Shown here: piece after piece, positions 15,955 through 24,095 of the stretch
How the letters are laid out: each line of letters starts with the position of its first letter
How positions within the stretch are numbered: position 1 is the first letter of the stretch
DNA from: an uncultured Victivallales bacterium
Lineage (GTDB): Bacteria; Verrucomicrobiota; Lentisphaeria; Victivallales; UBA1829
Length of the DNA: 64,000 nucleotides
Reading direction: 5' to 3'
Assembly: GCA_934644965.1 (NCBI GenBank)
Contig: CAKUDG010000016.1
Coordinates: forward strand, 9,968 to 73,967
Made by a program: the position numbers and the translations under genes
The notes under the pieces: model-generated
The model's database searches: none
What the model saw: the letters and a program-made list of their open reading frames with translations, nothing else
What the model was told of the DNA's origin: nothing

Positions 15955-16989
15955 TCAGCGGGGGATCGTTCCTGAGCGGAGGAACTCGTCCATCCGTTTG
16001 TTGACGGGCCACTGGCGGTTTCCGGAGCAGCGGGTGATTTCTTTTTTCAGTCCCTCGTAAAGCGGAGTGAGATCTTCCTGACTCATGTTGGCGGCGGCCA
16101 GAATTTTGGAGTTGTCCATGATCCGCGCGAAGAGACGGTCGTATTCCAGCTGCCATCGTGCATGGAGGGCAAAGGGATCGGGATTGAGAAGGCGCAGATA
16201 GTCCTCCTTGTCGATCCAGACGCTTTTCAGCTGACAGATGTCCTTGTAGTAATCGGCGATTTCCCCCCAGGTGTGGTGTTCCGCGGTGGAGACGGTATAG
16301 CTTTCCCCGCAGGCGCTTTCCTGAAAGAGAAGGGAGGCGATCATCCGGGCGACATCGCCCGCCCAGCTCATCGTCGCAGGGACGTTCCTGGCCTGTTCGG
16401 GGAGAGGGACGGCTTTCCCGGCAAAGGCGCGCCCGACTGTGTCGGGCGCTTCCAGCGTCACAAGCTGATAGCGGAGAAAGGAATATGTGACTGCGGGGCG
16501 AAGAATGCTCCAGTTCTTCCGGGGAAGACTGTGAAGAATGTTTTCACCGCGGGCCTTGTAGATGCAGTAGTCGTCGGAATTGCGCAGCATGGGGTTGTCG
16601 GACCAGTCGATCAGGCGCGGGGAACTTTCCTTCACCGGATGTTCCGCGTCCCCGTAGACTCTGTAGCTGGAGAGGTAGAGATAATGATCCGTATGTGCGG
16701 AGAGCAGGGGGAGAAAGTATGTGATCTGGGAAGTCGGGTAGATCAGAAAGTCGATGATTCCGTCATACGCATTTTCGAGCAGACGGGTCAGATGTTCCGG
16801 GTTTTTGGCGTCGAGCCGATGGAATTTCACGTTCGGGAGCTCGGGATTGTCCGGCTCATCCATGGCGACGGCGTCGACCCGGTATTCGCGCTCCGCCAGA
16901 AGCGGGACCAGATAACGCCCCATGGCGCCTGTCGCTCCGAGAACCAGCACTTTCCTGCAACGGGATGTCTTCTGCTTCTGTTTCATCAT
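15955..16989 (-). CDS. NAD-dependent epimerase/dehydratase family protein
   Basis: A 344-residue extended short-chain dehydrogenase-like protein. KVLVLGATGAMGRYLVPLL is the N-terminal dinucleotide-binding GxxGxxG loop; LYLSSYRVYGDAEHPVKE gives the Ser and Tyr region, but the usual YxxxK is seen as YCIYKARGE later in the chain. Such proteins act on nucleotide sugars or bind them as isomerases. ATG 16989 is chosen because AAAGGAA lies 11 bases upstream and the upstream extension is a basic low-complexity stretch. It sits on the strand of the serine hydrolase and may share its transcript. Confidence 0.8.
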   Translation of the reverse strand: MMKQKQKTSRCRKVLVLGATGAMGRYLVPLLAEREYRVDAVAMDEPDNPELPNVKFHRLDAKNPEHLTRLLENAYDGIIDFLIYPTSQITYFLPLLSAHTDHYLYLSSYRVYGDAEHPVKESSPRLIDWSDNPMLRNSDDYCIYKARGENILHSLPRKNWSILRPAVTYSFLRYQLVTLEAPDTVGRAFAGKAVPLPEQARNVPATMSWAGDVARMIASLLFQESACGESYTVSTAEHHTWGEIADYYKDICQLKSVWIDKEDYLRLLNPDPFALHARWQLEYDRLFARIMDNSKILAAANMSQEDLTPLYEGLKKEITRCSGNRQWPVNKRMDEFLRSGTIPR

Positions 16990-17121
16990 CTGGACTTGTG
17001 TTCCTTTCTTTGCCGCCGGAATGGGCGGAGTTTTTTTCCTGATTGTCGGGAGGCATTGTTTTTTTCCCGGTTTCCGCACTCTTTGCCTTGGCTCTTTTCC
17101 TTCCGCCTGTTTCGAGGAGCC

Positions 17122-18150
17122 TCAGGGAGAGGCGGTGAAAATTCCTTCCTTCCGGTCTTCCGGGAATCCCCGGCAGAGGTGTCCGAGAATCCGGACACGT
17201 CCGTCATACGCGAGATTCCAGTCCCCGGTCCGGGAACTGAGCACCACGGCGGCGAAGCCGTTTTCCGGATCCACGCAGAGACTCTGCCCCGTGAATCCGG
17301 AGTGGTAGACCGTTTGAGTGGAAAGTCCCCGGGGCCGATGCTCTGCGGACATGTCCCATCCGAAACTGCGTCTCGCTCCGTTTTTTTCAAAGGAACACGT
17401 GAGCATGAGCCGATAGTATTCCGGCGGGAAACATTCCCGGCGGAGGAGGTCTCCTGCAAACAGGAGCAGATCCGCCGCGGTGGAAAAACAGCTCCCGCTC
17501 CCGAGCGGCCTCTTGTAGCGGAAACAGACTTCATCGTTATGCTGTCCCGGCGGGCGGTTCGGTTCCCAGTGTTCCACCTCATGCGGGCCGTCTCCGGGCG
17601 GATCCCAGGTGCTGCTGAGCATCCCGAGCGGCTTCCAGATCCGTTCCCGCGCCAGAGTCCCCAGGTCCGTTCCGGAGAGGCGTTCGGCGATTTTCCCGAG
17701 AAGAATGTAGTTGGAACAGGCGTATTCAAACGCTTCCCCGCGCGGACGGACCGGGAGTTTCCGGAAGAGTTTTTCATCAAACACGGCAGGATCACCGGAT
17801 AGATACGGCTTGCTGTTGTCGAACCCGGACGCATGGACGGCCAGATCGCGCACGGTGACAGCACAGTTCTTCCCCAGAATGTGTTCCGGGAGATATTCCG
17901 TGAACGGCGCATCGGGATCCAGCCTGCCCTCCGCCGCGAGCATGGAACAGCATGCGGCGGTAAAGACTTTCCCGACGGAAGCGATGTCAAAACGCGATTC
18001 CGCCGTCATCGGACATTCGGATCCGCTGACGCGCTGCTTCCCCACTGCGGTGATTTCTCCCCCCGCCGTCCCGAACACCATTCCCTGAACCAGTCCCTCT
18101 TCCATCTGCTTCCAGGCTTCACGGACGGCATTTTCAAGCGCTCTGTTCAT
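17122..18150 (-). CDS. Serine hydrolase, beta-lactamase (class C)/esterase family
   Basis: A 342-residue penicillin-binding-protein-like serine hydrolase. The SxxK motif is SVGK in RFDIASVGKVFTAACCSML (about residue 57). The second motif reads YACSNY, so the Tyr is kept but the Asn of YxN is a Cys if aligned on the Tyr. HSGFTG stands for the third KTG/HxG motif. There is no signal peptide, which argues for a cytoplasmic esterase or peptidase over a beta-lactamase. An AAAGGA lies 12 bases before ATG 18150. It lies between the epimerase and dehydroquinase-like genes on the same strand. Confidence 0.85.
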   Translation of the reverse strand: MNRALENAVREAWKQMEEGLVQGMVFGTAGGEITAVGKQRVSGSECPMTAESRFDIASVGKVFTAACCSMLAAEGRLDPDAPFTEYLPEHILGKNCAVTVRDLAVHASGFDNSKPYLSGDPAVFDEKLFRKLPVRPRGEAFEYACSNYILLGKIAERLSGTDLGTLARERIWKPLGMLSSTWDPPGDGPHEVEHWEPNRPPGQHNDEVCFRYKRPLGSGSCFSTAADLLLFAGDLLRRECFPPEYYRLMLTCSFEKNGARRSFGWDMSAEHRPRGLSTQTVYHSGFTGQSLCVDPENGFAAVVLSSRTGDWNLAYDGRVRILGHLCRGFPEDRKEGIFTASP

Positions 18151-18365
18151 CGTTTCTGCATGTCCTTTCCGTTGTTTGCAGGATTGGATTGAATGGAGTC
18201 CCGTTTCCGTTTTTTTCTTCCGGATTCCGGTCCTGATTCCTCCTTCTCTTGTGCTCTGCTTTCTTTTTTCATCATACGCATGCGTTTTTTTCTTTATTCC
18301 GGGCTTCTTTTCCGCGATGCGCTTCCGGTCTGCGCAAAGGAGGACTTATCCAGGAAGGAATGGCC

Positions 18366-19139
18366 TCAGCAGGGGAGATGGTTCATAAAAGTCTTCAGTG
18401 AACGGATGGTCGGCTGCGTCATCAGCGAGGCGGCCCTGTACTCGTGCACGCCGAAGACCACCGAACAGCCGAAGACCGCACCCAGAAAACGGTGCTGACG
18501 GCTCCAGGAACCGTTGCAGAGATGAATGAAGGGAGTCTTCATTTCCCGCTTCAGCAGCAGTGTTGTCCGGATCGCCTCCAGGAATTCCTCCTCGCTGTTG
18601 ACTCCCGTGACGATTTTCACGATATCGGCCCCCCGTTTTTCCTGGCATCGGAGGTGTTCGAGCACCTCCTCCGCGCTCCGTGCCTGCCCCATGTGGGAGG
18701 ACATCACCACCCGGGCCCCCAGCGAATGGATCTGTTCAATGAGCTTCTCCTGTTTCGCGACGGCCGCGGGGTCATGCGTCAGTTCAAAGGGCGAGGGATC
18801 ATACAAGTCTCCCATCACATCGATCACATCCGCGCCCGCCCTGGCGGCGTCGAGCAGGAAACTCTGTCTTTCCTCGTCCTTTCCTCCAAGCCACTGGTCG
18901 TTCCGGTAGAGGATGAACATGAAAGGAAGGCGGACTTCATTCATCATCCGGCGGAACTGCTCTTCCGTACGGAATTCCGGGGGGAGTTTCCCGAGTTCGA
19001 CGGCGATGCCGTCGGCGCCGTCAAATTCCGCGTTGCGCGCGTCCGCGATGATTTCCTCCGGAGTTGCTCCGCCTGTCAGCAGAAAGACAGCCGCCCTGCT
19101 CCGTGAAAAAGACGGAATCCCTGTTTCATTCTTCCACAT
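18366..19139 (-). CDS. Type I 3-dehydroquinate dehydratase-like protein
   Basis: A 257-residue TIM-barrel protein of the AroD family. The Schiff-base Lys lies in ADIVKIVTG, the catalytic His in VVMSSHMGQ, and GSWSRQHRFLGAVFGCSVVF matches the conserved phosphate/carboxylate-binding C-terminal block. Deviations: the Glu of the DxxDxE strand is replaced (VIDVMGD), and the N-terminal ExR strand reads GIAVELG. It may act on a relative of dehydroquinate rather than in the shikimate pathway. AAAGGAG nine bases before ATG 19139 supports the start. It overlaps the end of the Gfo/Idh/MocA gene by 14 bases, so the two are co-translated. Confidence 0.8.
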   Translation of the reverse strand: MWKNETGIPSFSRSRAAVFLLTGGATPEEIIADARNAEFDGADGIAVELGKLPPEFRTEEQFRRMMNEVRLPFMFILYRNDQWLGGKDEERQSFLLDAARAGADVIDVMGDLYDPSPFELTHDPAAVAKQEKLIEQIHSLGARVVMSSHMGQARSAEEVLEHLRCQEKRGADIVKIVTGVNSEEEFLEAIRTTLLLKREMKTPFIHLCNGSWSRQHRFLGAVFGCSVVFGVHEYRAASLMTQPTIRSLKTFMNHLPC

Positions 19140-20295
19140 TTCCCGGCACTCCTTTCCCTTTACAGCCCGTATTTTCTTTTTTCCGCTTTTCTTTTTCCGC
19201 AGATCCGGAACGGATTTTCATCCCGTCCGGCGGAAAAGTTTTTTCTTTCATTCCCTCTTCCTCTGCTCCGTGTCCGGTGAGAGGACGGATCCCGGAGGCC
19301 GCCAGAAGCACCTCATGGACCAGGAGATCCTGTTCCGGAGGCCATGGAGCGGAGATTTCTCCGCGGATCAGGGAAGCGAATTCCAGGAGCTGTTCCTCAT
19401 AACGGTTCCGGCGCGGGGGGAAGTGGATGGAATGAATGCCGGAGGGGTACTCTTCGTTTCCTCCGGCAAGCGCCAGAGTCATTTCGAGAGTCTTTCCGTC
19501 AAAACGTTCGAGGGGGGATAGTTCGATCCATCCTCCGGTTCCGGAAATCTTGAGACGCCGGTGATTCAATCCGTCGTACTCTCTGCTGCAGCAGCGGATT
19601 ACGACCGTGGCGCAGGGATACTCCAGAACCGCAAGCGCGTTGTTACACGGCGCGGGGGGGCAGGTGCCCGAAGTGGATTTCAAAAACGGCGTCACCCGTT
19701 CCGGAGCCCCCAGGACCGATACGGCGAAATCAATCAGATGACATCCCAGATTGAACATGATGCCGCCCGGAAGCTGTCCCAGATAAAGCTGGTAGGGATC
19801 TCCTCCGTAGTCATGGCTCATGTCCGCCTCGATTTCGAAGACGTTTCCAAGCCAGCCTTTCCGGAGCGTTTCCCGGCAGAAAGCGAATGCCGGATTCCCA
19901 CGGAACATATATCCCATCTGAAGAGGAAGATTTTTTGTTCTGCAAGCGGACAGTAGAGTTCGGAAGGCTTCCAGATCCTCTCCGGGGGGTTTGTCCAGAT
20001 GCATCGGAAGATTCCGCTCCGTGCAGAGCAGGGCGGCGGGAACGAGATCGTTGTTCGGGGTTTCGATCAGAACGCCTTCGATGGAGGGATCCTGAAGGAG
20101 ATCGTCCATGGTCAGGCGCGGGAGTCCCTTGAAGGGGTCCATCCATCCGGGGAATTTGGGGGAGCTGCTTGCCGTGTCGTCGACCACTCCGGCAATGTCA
20201 TAGACATCCTCCAGAAGACGCAGCGTTTCCATTTTCCCCGCAGCGTGTTCATGAGACATCCCGATCTGTACGATTCTGATGCGGCGTTTCCTCAT
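19126..20295 (-). CDS. Gfo/Idh/MocA family oxidoreductase
   Basis: A 389-residue NAD(P)-dependent sugar/cyclitol dehydrogenase-like protein. RIRIVQIGMSHEHAAGK starts the Rossmann fold, DDLLQDPSIEGVLIETPNN is the typical next block, and MHLDKPPGEDLEAF contains the family EKP-like motif (here DKP). GGIMFNLGCHLIDFAVSVLG carries the H-x3-D pair near the active site. ATG 20295 is chosen because the first strand begins right after it and GGGAA lies five bases upstream. The last 50 residues are a charged low-complexity tail. It leads the minus-strand group and diverges from a LacI gene; oxidation of a sugar or inositol is likely. Confidence 0.88.
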   Translation of the reverse strand: MRKRRIRIVQIGMSHEHAAGKMETLRLLEDVYDIAGVVDDTASSSPKFPGWMDPFKGLPRLTMDDLLQDPSIEGVLIETPNNDLVPAALLCTERNLPMHLDKPPGEDLEAFRTLLSACRTKNLPLQMGYMFRGNPAFAFCRETLRKGWLGNVFEIEADMSHDYGGDPYQLYLGQLPGGIMFNLGCHLIDFAVSVLGAPERVTPFLKSTSGTCPPAPCNNALAVLEYPCATVVIRCCSREYDGLNHRRLKISGTGGWIELSPLERFDGKTLEMTLALAGGNEEYPSGIHSIHFPPRRNRYEEQLLEFASLIRGEISAPWPPEQDLLVHEVLLAASGIRPLTGHGAEEEGMKEKTFPPDGMKIRSGSAEKEKRKKENTGCKGKGVPGNVEE

Positions 20296-20375
20296 TGCAG
20301 TTCCCAGTTTCTCAGTAGTTCCTGTTTCGGATTTCCGGAGAACAATAAGGGGAAACGCCGCTCCCTTCAAGAGCT

Positions 20376-20439
20376 TAAAATTCCTTTTTATGAAAAGATG
20401 CAGGCAAATGAAGACTTGTTTTCATAAAAAAGAATTTTA
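20376..20439. promoter_or_regulatory. Divergent operator/promoter: 21-bp inverted repeat
   Basis: The arm at 20376-20396 is the reverse complement of 20419-20439 with one mismatch in 21 positions; 22 bases separate them. Each arm contains TTTTCATAAAAA followed by GAATTTTA reading outwards, so each direction gets the same AT-rich promoter-like element. A second, smaller inverted pair GTTTTCA (20418-20424)/TGAAAAC (20443-20449) overlaps the right arm. The site lies between the Gfo/Idh/MocA gene and the LacI gene, where a LacI-type repressor would be expected to control both. Binding is inferred. Confidence 0.65.
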
Positions 20440-20475
20440 TATTGAAAACGTGTCATGAACAAGGGAGATCTGGCG

Positions 20476-21456
20476 ATGAAAATTCAGGAGATGGCAAAAC
20501 TGGCGGGGGTTTCTCCGTCGACGGTGTCGAGGGTCTTTTCCAATCATCGGAATGTAAGCGGCGAAGTCCGGGAACGTGTTTTTGCGCTGGCGAGGGCGCA
20601 CGGTTATCATCCCCGTCTGACTGGCAAGCAGCGCAATGTGGTCATTGTGACCCCATACAACTCTGTCTATCCGGTGCAGAGCTGTGTGGACATGCTGCTC
20701 ATGGCATTGACTCAGGCTCTTCCCCTGCGCGGATTCCGGGTGGAAATCCTTCCGGTAAACAATCTGGAACGTCTGAACAACATTCAGTTCTGTGCTGCCG
20801 CTGCAATCGGGGTGGAGCAGAGGGATTTCCCGGAGTGGGCGGAACACTTTGCCGCTCCGCTGCTCATTCTGGACAGGAGTCCGGGGAAGGCGCAGGAAAA
20901 TGTTTTTTTTGTCCATTCGGATGAAAAACAGGGAATGGAAACGGCCGTTGCGCATCTCCGCGACTGCGGCTGCCGGAAAATCGGCTGCCTGATTCATGGA
21001 ACGGACGACTGTGGAAATGCCGCCATCCGCAGAAAGGCGATCCTGGAGGCGTTGAATCAATATGCGTTTCCTGCGGAGGAGCGTCTGGTCTGTTTTACCG
21101 GGACCGGCTCTGATGCCTATGTGGAACTGACGGGAAAGATGTTGCGTTACGGAGTGGACGCCTTTTTTTGTCCCGGAGGAAATGCGGGGATCGTTCTGCC
21201 TTATGCTCTCTCGCTTTACAACCGGAAAATTCCAGAGGACATTTCCCTGATCGCTTCCGAACAGACTTTTTATTCCCGATTCGCGGTTCCTCCGCAGACA
21301 ACGATTACTCAGGACTATCCCGGTCTTGCGGATGCGGTCTGTTCACTGATTGAAAATCTCCTCGACAACCGGAAGGATGTTGTTTTGAGGGAAACGGTTC
21401 TTCCCTATCGTCTGATCGTGAGGGAGAGTGTTTCTGCTGGTGTCATTCAGAAATAA
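20476..21456 (+). CDS. LacI-family transcriptional regulator
   Basis: A 326-residue repressor. Residues 1-50 hold the LacI helix-turn-helix and hinge (MKIQEMAKLAGVSPSTVSRVFSNH, then VSGEVRERVFALARAHGYHP). The rest is a periplasmic-binding-protein-like effector domain (VVIVTPYNSVYPVQ, FAAPLLILDRSP, CGCRKIGCLIHG). ATG 20476 has AGGGAG eight bases upstream and is preferred over ATG 20455. It probably binds the large inverted repeat upstream and controls the divergent Gfo/Idh/MocA-dehydroquinase group in response to a sugar-like ligand. A terminator follows. Confidence 0.92.
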   Translation: MKIQEMAKLAGVSPSTVSRVFSNHRNVSGEVRERVFALARAHGYHPRLTGKQRNVVIVTPYNSVYPVQSCVDMLLMALTQALPLRGFRVEILPVNNLERLNNIQFCAAAAIGVEQRDFPEWAEHFAAPLLILDRSPGKAQENVFFVHSDEKQGMETAVAHLRDCGCRKIGCLIHGTDDCGNAAIRRKAILEALNQYAFPAEERLVCFTGTGSDAYVELTGKMLRYGVDAFFCPGGNAGIVLPYALSLYNRKIPEDISLIASEQTFYSRFAVPPQTTITQDYPGLADAVCSLIENLLDNRKDVVLRETVLPYRLIVRESVSAGVIQK

Positions 21457-21483
21457 ATAAAAAAACGGCAGGCTTGCCTGCCG
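21453..21483 (-). terminator. Rho-independent terminator of the tonB unit
   Basis: On the minus strand the hairpin CGGCAGGC-AA-GCCTGCCG (21483-21466) is followed by a T-rich tract (21465-21453) that runs into the 3' end of the LacI gene. It ends transcription coming from tonB. Confidence 0.75.
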
Positions 21484-21513
21484 GGTGCAGGAGATGCAAT
21501 CCTGCCGGGGAGT

Positions 21514-21563
21514 ATGAGGGCGAGGAGCCCTCATGTTTTTTATTTTTATTTATTTTATTTTTT
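21514..21563 (+). terminator. Rho-independent terminator of the LacI gene
   Basis: ATGAGGGC (21514-21521), a 5-base loop and GCCCTCAT (21527-21534) are followed by a long T-rich tract. It faces the plus strand and lies beyond the minus-strand terminator, so the two convergent transcripts cross before ending. Another small hairpin, GCAGGA/TCCTGC, lies between the two. Confidence 0.8.
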
Positions 21564-21613
21564 TACCTCCGGGGCCAGCGTTTCGCCGCTGGACTGCGAC
21601 AAGGTCGCTGAAA

Positions 21614-22546
21614 TTATTTTACCCTGAGAGTAATCGTCAGAGTCATTGCTTTGGGCGGTGCGGGAAGCACCTTGACTTTGCGGATCAATTCCTCAACAGA
21701 AGCATCCATGGCGGGAATACCGGACTTTTCCCGAATCTGGGCGGACTGAATCCTGCCGTCCGCCGTAATCTGGAAGACAACATCGACCGCAAGATCCGTT
21801 CTGCCTTCAAGCAGTCTGGAAGAAGGCTGATTCCATTGAGGATGAAGAAAATCCTGAACTTTTTTGTAATATTTTTCCAAATCACTGATGGTCACGTCCC
21901 CCCTGGGGCCGCCCCCGCCGCCGGCGGGGAGAGAGTTCCTTCCCAGATTGCGGAGCATATCGGCATATTCCCGGTTTCTCCGTGCCGTTTCCCTTGCCGC
22001 GGAAGAATTGACTGCGGATCGATTGGAAACAACCCGTTTTCTGCTGATGGTGATGTCTTCAGGCCGAAGCATCCGCCTTTTTGGCTTTTCCGTTTTTCTG
22101 GGCTGAGTTGTCTTTTCCGGCTGTTTCGCAGGGGGCGGAGGAGGAACGGCCTGCGCTTTTTTCGTCGGCTCAGGCTCCGGTTCGGGTTCCGGTTCGGGTT
22201 CCGGTTCGGGCGGAGGGGGAACGGGCAGATCCGGCACATCAGGAATCTCCGTCGGCAAATCGGGAACGGAGGGAATCTCCGAAAGAGGCTCGGGATCCGG
22301 ATTGGGGACAGGATTGTCCGCCGACGGATGATAGGACGGTGAATCAAATTCATTCGGAGGACTGTCCACCAGCGAGACCTTCATCACCGCCACAGGCGGA
22401 TCAAAATATTCCCACAGCGCCAGAAAAAGCAGCGGACAGAAGACCAGAGCACAGTGCAGGGCAAAGACCCCGCCTGCAATCAGGCATTTTGTCCGCCGTC
22501 CGAGATAGGAATCGGCATTGTTTCCTCCGGGATCCGTCCTGAACAT
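21614..22546 (-). CDS. tonB: TonB-family energy transducer
   Basis: A 310-residue TonB-type protein. A membrane anchor lies near the N-terminus (CLIAGGVFALHCALVFCPLLFLALW). A long Pro/Glu spacer follows with a run of EP dipeptides and a basic PKRR segment, suited to span the periplasm. The C-terminal domain (DLAVDVVFQITADGRIQSAQI, SVEELIRKVKVLPAPP) is the TonB_C fold that contacts outer-membrane receptors. ATG 22546 is chosen; a TTG at 22609 would add 21 polar residues. It is the last gene of an exbB-exbD-tonB unit, and no TonB-dependent receptor gene is in the window. Confidence 0.88.
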   Translation of the reverse strand: MFRTDPGGNNADSYLGRRTKCLIAGGVFALHCALVFCPLLFLALWEYFDPPVAVMKVSLVDSPPNEFDSPSYHPSADNPVPNPDPEPLSEIPSVPDLPTEIPDVPDLPVPPPPEPEPEPEPEPEPEPTKKAQAVPPPPPAKQPEKTTQPRKTEKPKRRMLRPEDITISRKRVVSNRSAVNSSAARETARRNREYADMLRNLGRNSLPAGGGGGPRGDVTISDLEKYYKKVQDFLHPQWNQPSSRLLEGRTDLAVDVVFQITADGRIQSAQIREKSGIPAMDASVEELIRKVKVLPAPPKAMTLTITLRVK

Positions 22547-22656
22547 GGATTTTTCATCCGCTCCGTTGTTTTTCCGTTGTTTTCCGTTTTCTGAATCCGG
22601 ACATTTCAATACGGTTAATACGAGTTTCCCCGCCGCAAATAGCGTGCCCTTGTTTT

Positions 22657-22702
22657 CCCCTTCTCCGCATCAGGGATGAAAGAAAGAGAAGGGGCTTTTT
22701 TT
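22657..22702 (+). terminator. Terminator-like hairpin in the exbD-tonB gap, antisense to both genes
   Basis: CCCCTTCTC (22657-22665) pairs with GAGAAGGGG (22686-22694) and is followed by C and seven T (22696-22702) on the plus strand. The flanking genes are on the minus strand, where no U-run follows. It would end an antisense transcript entering from tonB, or it serves only as an RNA stem in the exbD-tonB message. Confidence 0.55.
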
Positions 22703-22751
22703 CATCTTTCTCCTGAGAAACGATCCCGGAGGAAGGGCGGCTGCATCAGCG

Positions 22752-23162
22752 CTATTTTTCATCCTCGGTGACCAGCAGGATGTCATTGAAACCGGCCTTT
22801 TTCACCGCCCGCATCACATCTATGACGAGTCCGTAACGCAAATCTTTGTCTCCGCGCAGATAAATTTTGGAATTTTTCGAAAAAAGCGAACTTTTCATTT
22901 CCTCAAGACGGAGAATCAGCTGCTGGAGAGTCAGCGTTCTGTGTTCAAAAATGATTTCGCCCTTGCGGTTGATGTTGATGACTTTGGACTTTTCATCCGG
23001 CTTCATTTCGGAAGCCTTCATCTGCGGAGGGGAAACGTCGATGCTGTATTCGAGAATCGGCGCCGTAATCATGAAAATGATGAGCAGGAAGAAGAGCGTG
23101 TCGATCAGCGGGGTGACGTTGATCTGATCAAAGGAGACGGATGGAAATCTGCGTCTTGCCAT
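22752..23162 (-). CDS. exbD: ExbD/TolR-family biopolymer transport protein
   Basis: A 136-residue protein with one N-terminal membrane helix carrying the essential Asp (INVTPLIDTLFFLLIIFMITAP) and a periplasmic ExbD domain (EIIFEHRTLTLQQLILRLEEM, KIYLRGDKDLRYGLVIDVMRAVKKAGFNDILLVTE). With ExbB it makes the proton channel that powers TonB. Length matches the family. It follows exbB by 23 bases and precedes tonB by about 200 bases containing a hairpin. Confidence 0.93.
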   Translation of the reverse strand: MARRRFPSVSFDQINVTPLIDTLFFLLIIFMITAPILEYSIDVSPPQMKASEMKPDEKSKVININRKGEIIFEHRTLTLQQLILRLEEMKSSLFSKNSKIYLRGDKDLRYGLVIDVMRAVKKAGFNDILLVTEDEK

Positions 23163-23185
23163 GTCCGTGCGCTTTCCGTGAACGT

Positions 23186-23905
23186 TCAGTTGACACTGTC
23201 AAGCTGTTCAATTCTGAGACGGACCACGACTTCTTCCGTGAAATTGTCCAGATGCACGGTAATCCGTTTGATCAGAATCGTGATGATGTTGTATCCCACG
23301 AGTGAGGGAATGGCGACCAGCAGAGCCACCACCGTTGTCAGCAGCGCACCGCTGACTCCCGGGGCGAGCGTTCCGATTTCCGCCTTCCCCTGGATGGCGA
23401 GCTGAGTGAAAGAAAGCGTGATTCCCCACACGGTTCCGAAAAGTCCGAGGAAGGGAGACGCGCTCACCGCCGTGGCGAGAAACATCATTTTCGATTCCAG
23501 AAGCAGAATCTGGTCTGCCACGGCCTGTTCCATGGATGCCCGGACCACTTCCAGTTCCACATCGTTCAAGGCCCGTCTTCCTCCTCCGGGCACTTCAAGA
23601 TGCAGATTTTCAATCCGGTCGCAGGCCGCCGTATAGACCTTTGCCGCGGGGGAGGGATTCCCCGCGGCGCGTTCCTTCAGCGCAAGGGGATTCCTTTTTT
23701 CGTTGAAAAGGCGGATGAATTCCACGGAGTCCTTCTTCGCCTTCTTCAGGCTGATTCCCTTTTCCAGCATGACCGTCCACGTGACGACCGAAAAAATCAT
23801 CAGCAGCACGCAGATTCCCTGCCCCATCAGATCACTGTGGCTGAAAGCGTAGTAAATTCCGCTCTGCGCAAGAAGCGGGTTCGCGACAAAATCTGGCAGC
23901 ATCAT
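23186..23905 (-). CDS. exbB: MotA/TolQ/ExbB proton channel family protein
   Basis: A 239-residue inner-membrane protein with three predicted helices: MGQGICVLLMIFSVVTWTVML near the N-terminus, and the paired helices MMFLATAVSASPFLGLFGTVWGIT and GVSGALLTTVVALLVAIPSLVGYN that form the conserved channel core. The signature region between them (FTQLAIQGKAEIGTLAPGVSGAL) is typical of ExbB/TolQ. It is the first gene of the exbB-exbD-tonB unit and diverges from the ROK kinase gene; the intervening 190 bp hold a promoter and tandem repeats. Confidence 0.93.
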   Translation of the reverse strand: MMLPDFVANPLLAQSGIYYAFSHSDLMGQGICVLLMIFSVVTWTVMLEKGISLKKAKKDSVEFIRLFNEKRNPLALKERAAGNPSPAAKVYTAACDRIENLHLEVPGGGRRALNDVELEVVRASMEQAVADQILLLESKMMFLATAVSASPFLGLFGTVWGITLSFTQLAIQGKAEIGTLAPGVSGALLTTVVALLVAIPSLVGYNIITILIKRITVHLDNFTEEVVVRLRIEQLDSVN

Positions 23906-23987
23906 CAGAAACGTTCCCCGGTAAAATAAAATTCAGCTTGAAAGACAAAAAAAAAGCGAAAAGTATCCGTTGCTCGCGGAATTTACT

Positions 23988-24016
23988 TTGCCTTCCCGTA
24001 TTTTTCAATATATATT
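23988..24016 (+). promoter_or_regulatory. Promoter of the ROK kinase gene
   Basis: TTGCCT (23988-23993), 17-bp spacer, TATATT (24011-24016). Transcription would start near 24023, immediately before a tandem repeat array that therefore lies in the leader. Confidence 0.5.
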
Positions 24017-24025
24017 CCACATTTA

Positions 24026-24065
24026 TTGTGAAACTAATGTTGTGAAACTAATGTTGTGAAACTAA
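24026..24065 (+). repeat. Three tandem 14-bp repeats in the ROK gene leader
   Basis: TTGTGAAACTAATG occurs at 24026-24039 and 24040-24053, and a 12-base partial copy at 24054-24065. The array starts a few bases after the predicted transcription start and ends 30 bp before the start codon. It could be a multi-site operator or a variable-number repeat. Confidence 0.8.
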
Positions 24066-24095
24066 CAATCCATCTTTACAGGAGAACTGGAAAGT

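Noticed and set aside
17122..18150. True class C beta-lactamase (resistance gene)
   Set aside because: No signal peptide and a deviating YxN motif; a cytoplasmic esterase/peptidase-type serine hydrolase is more likely.
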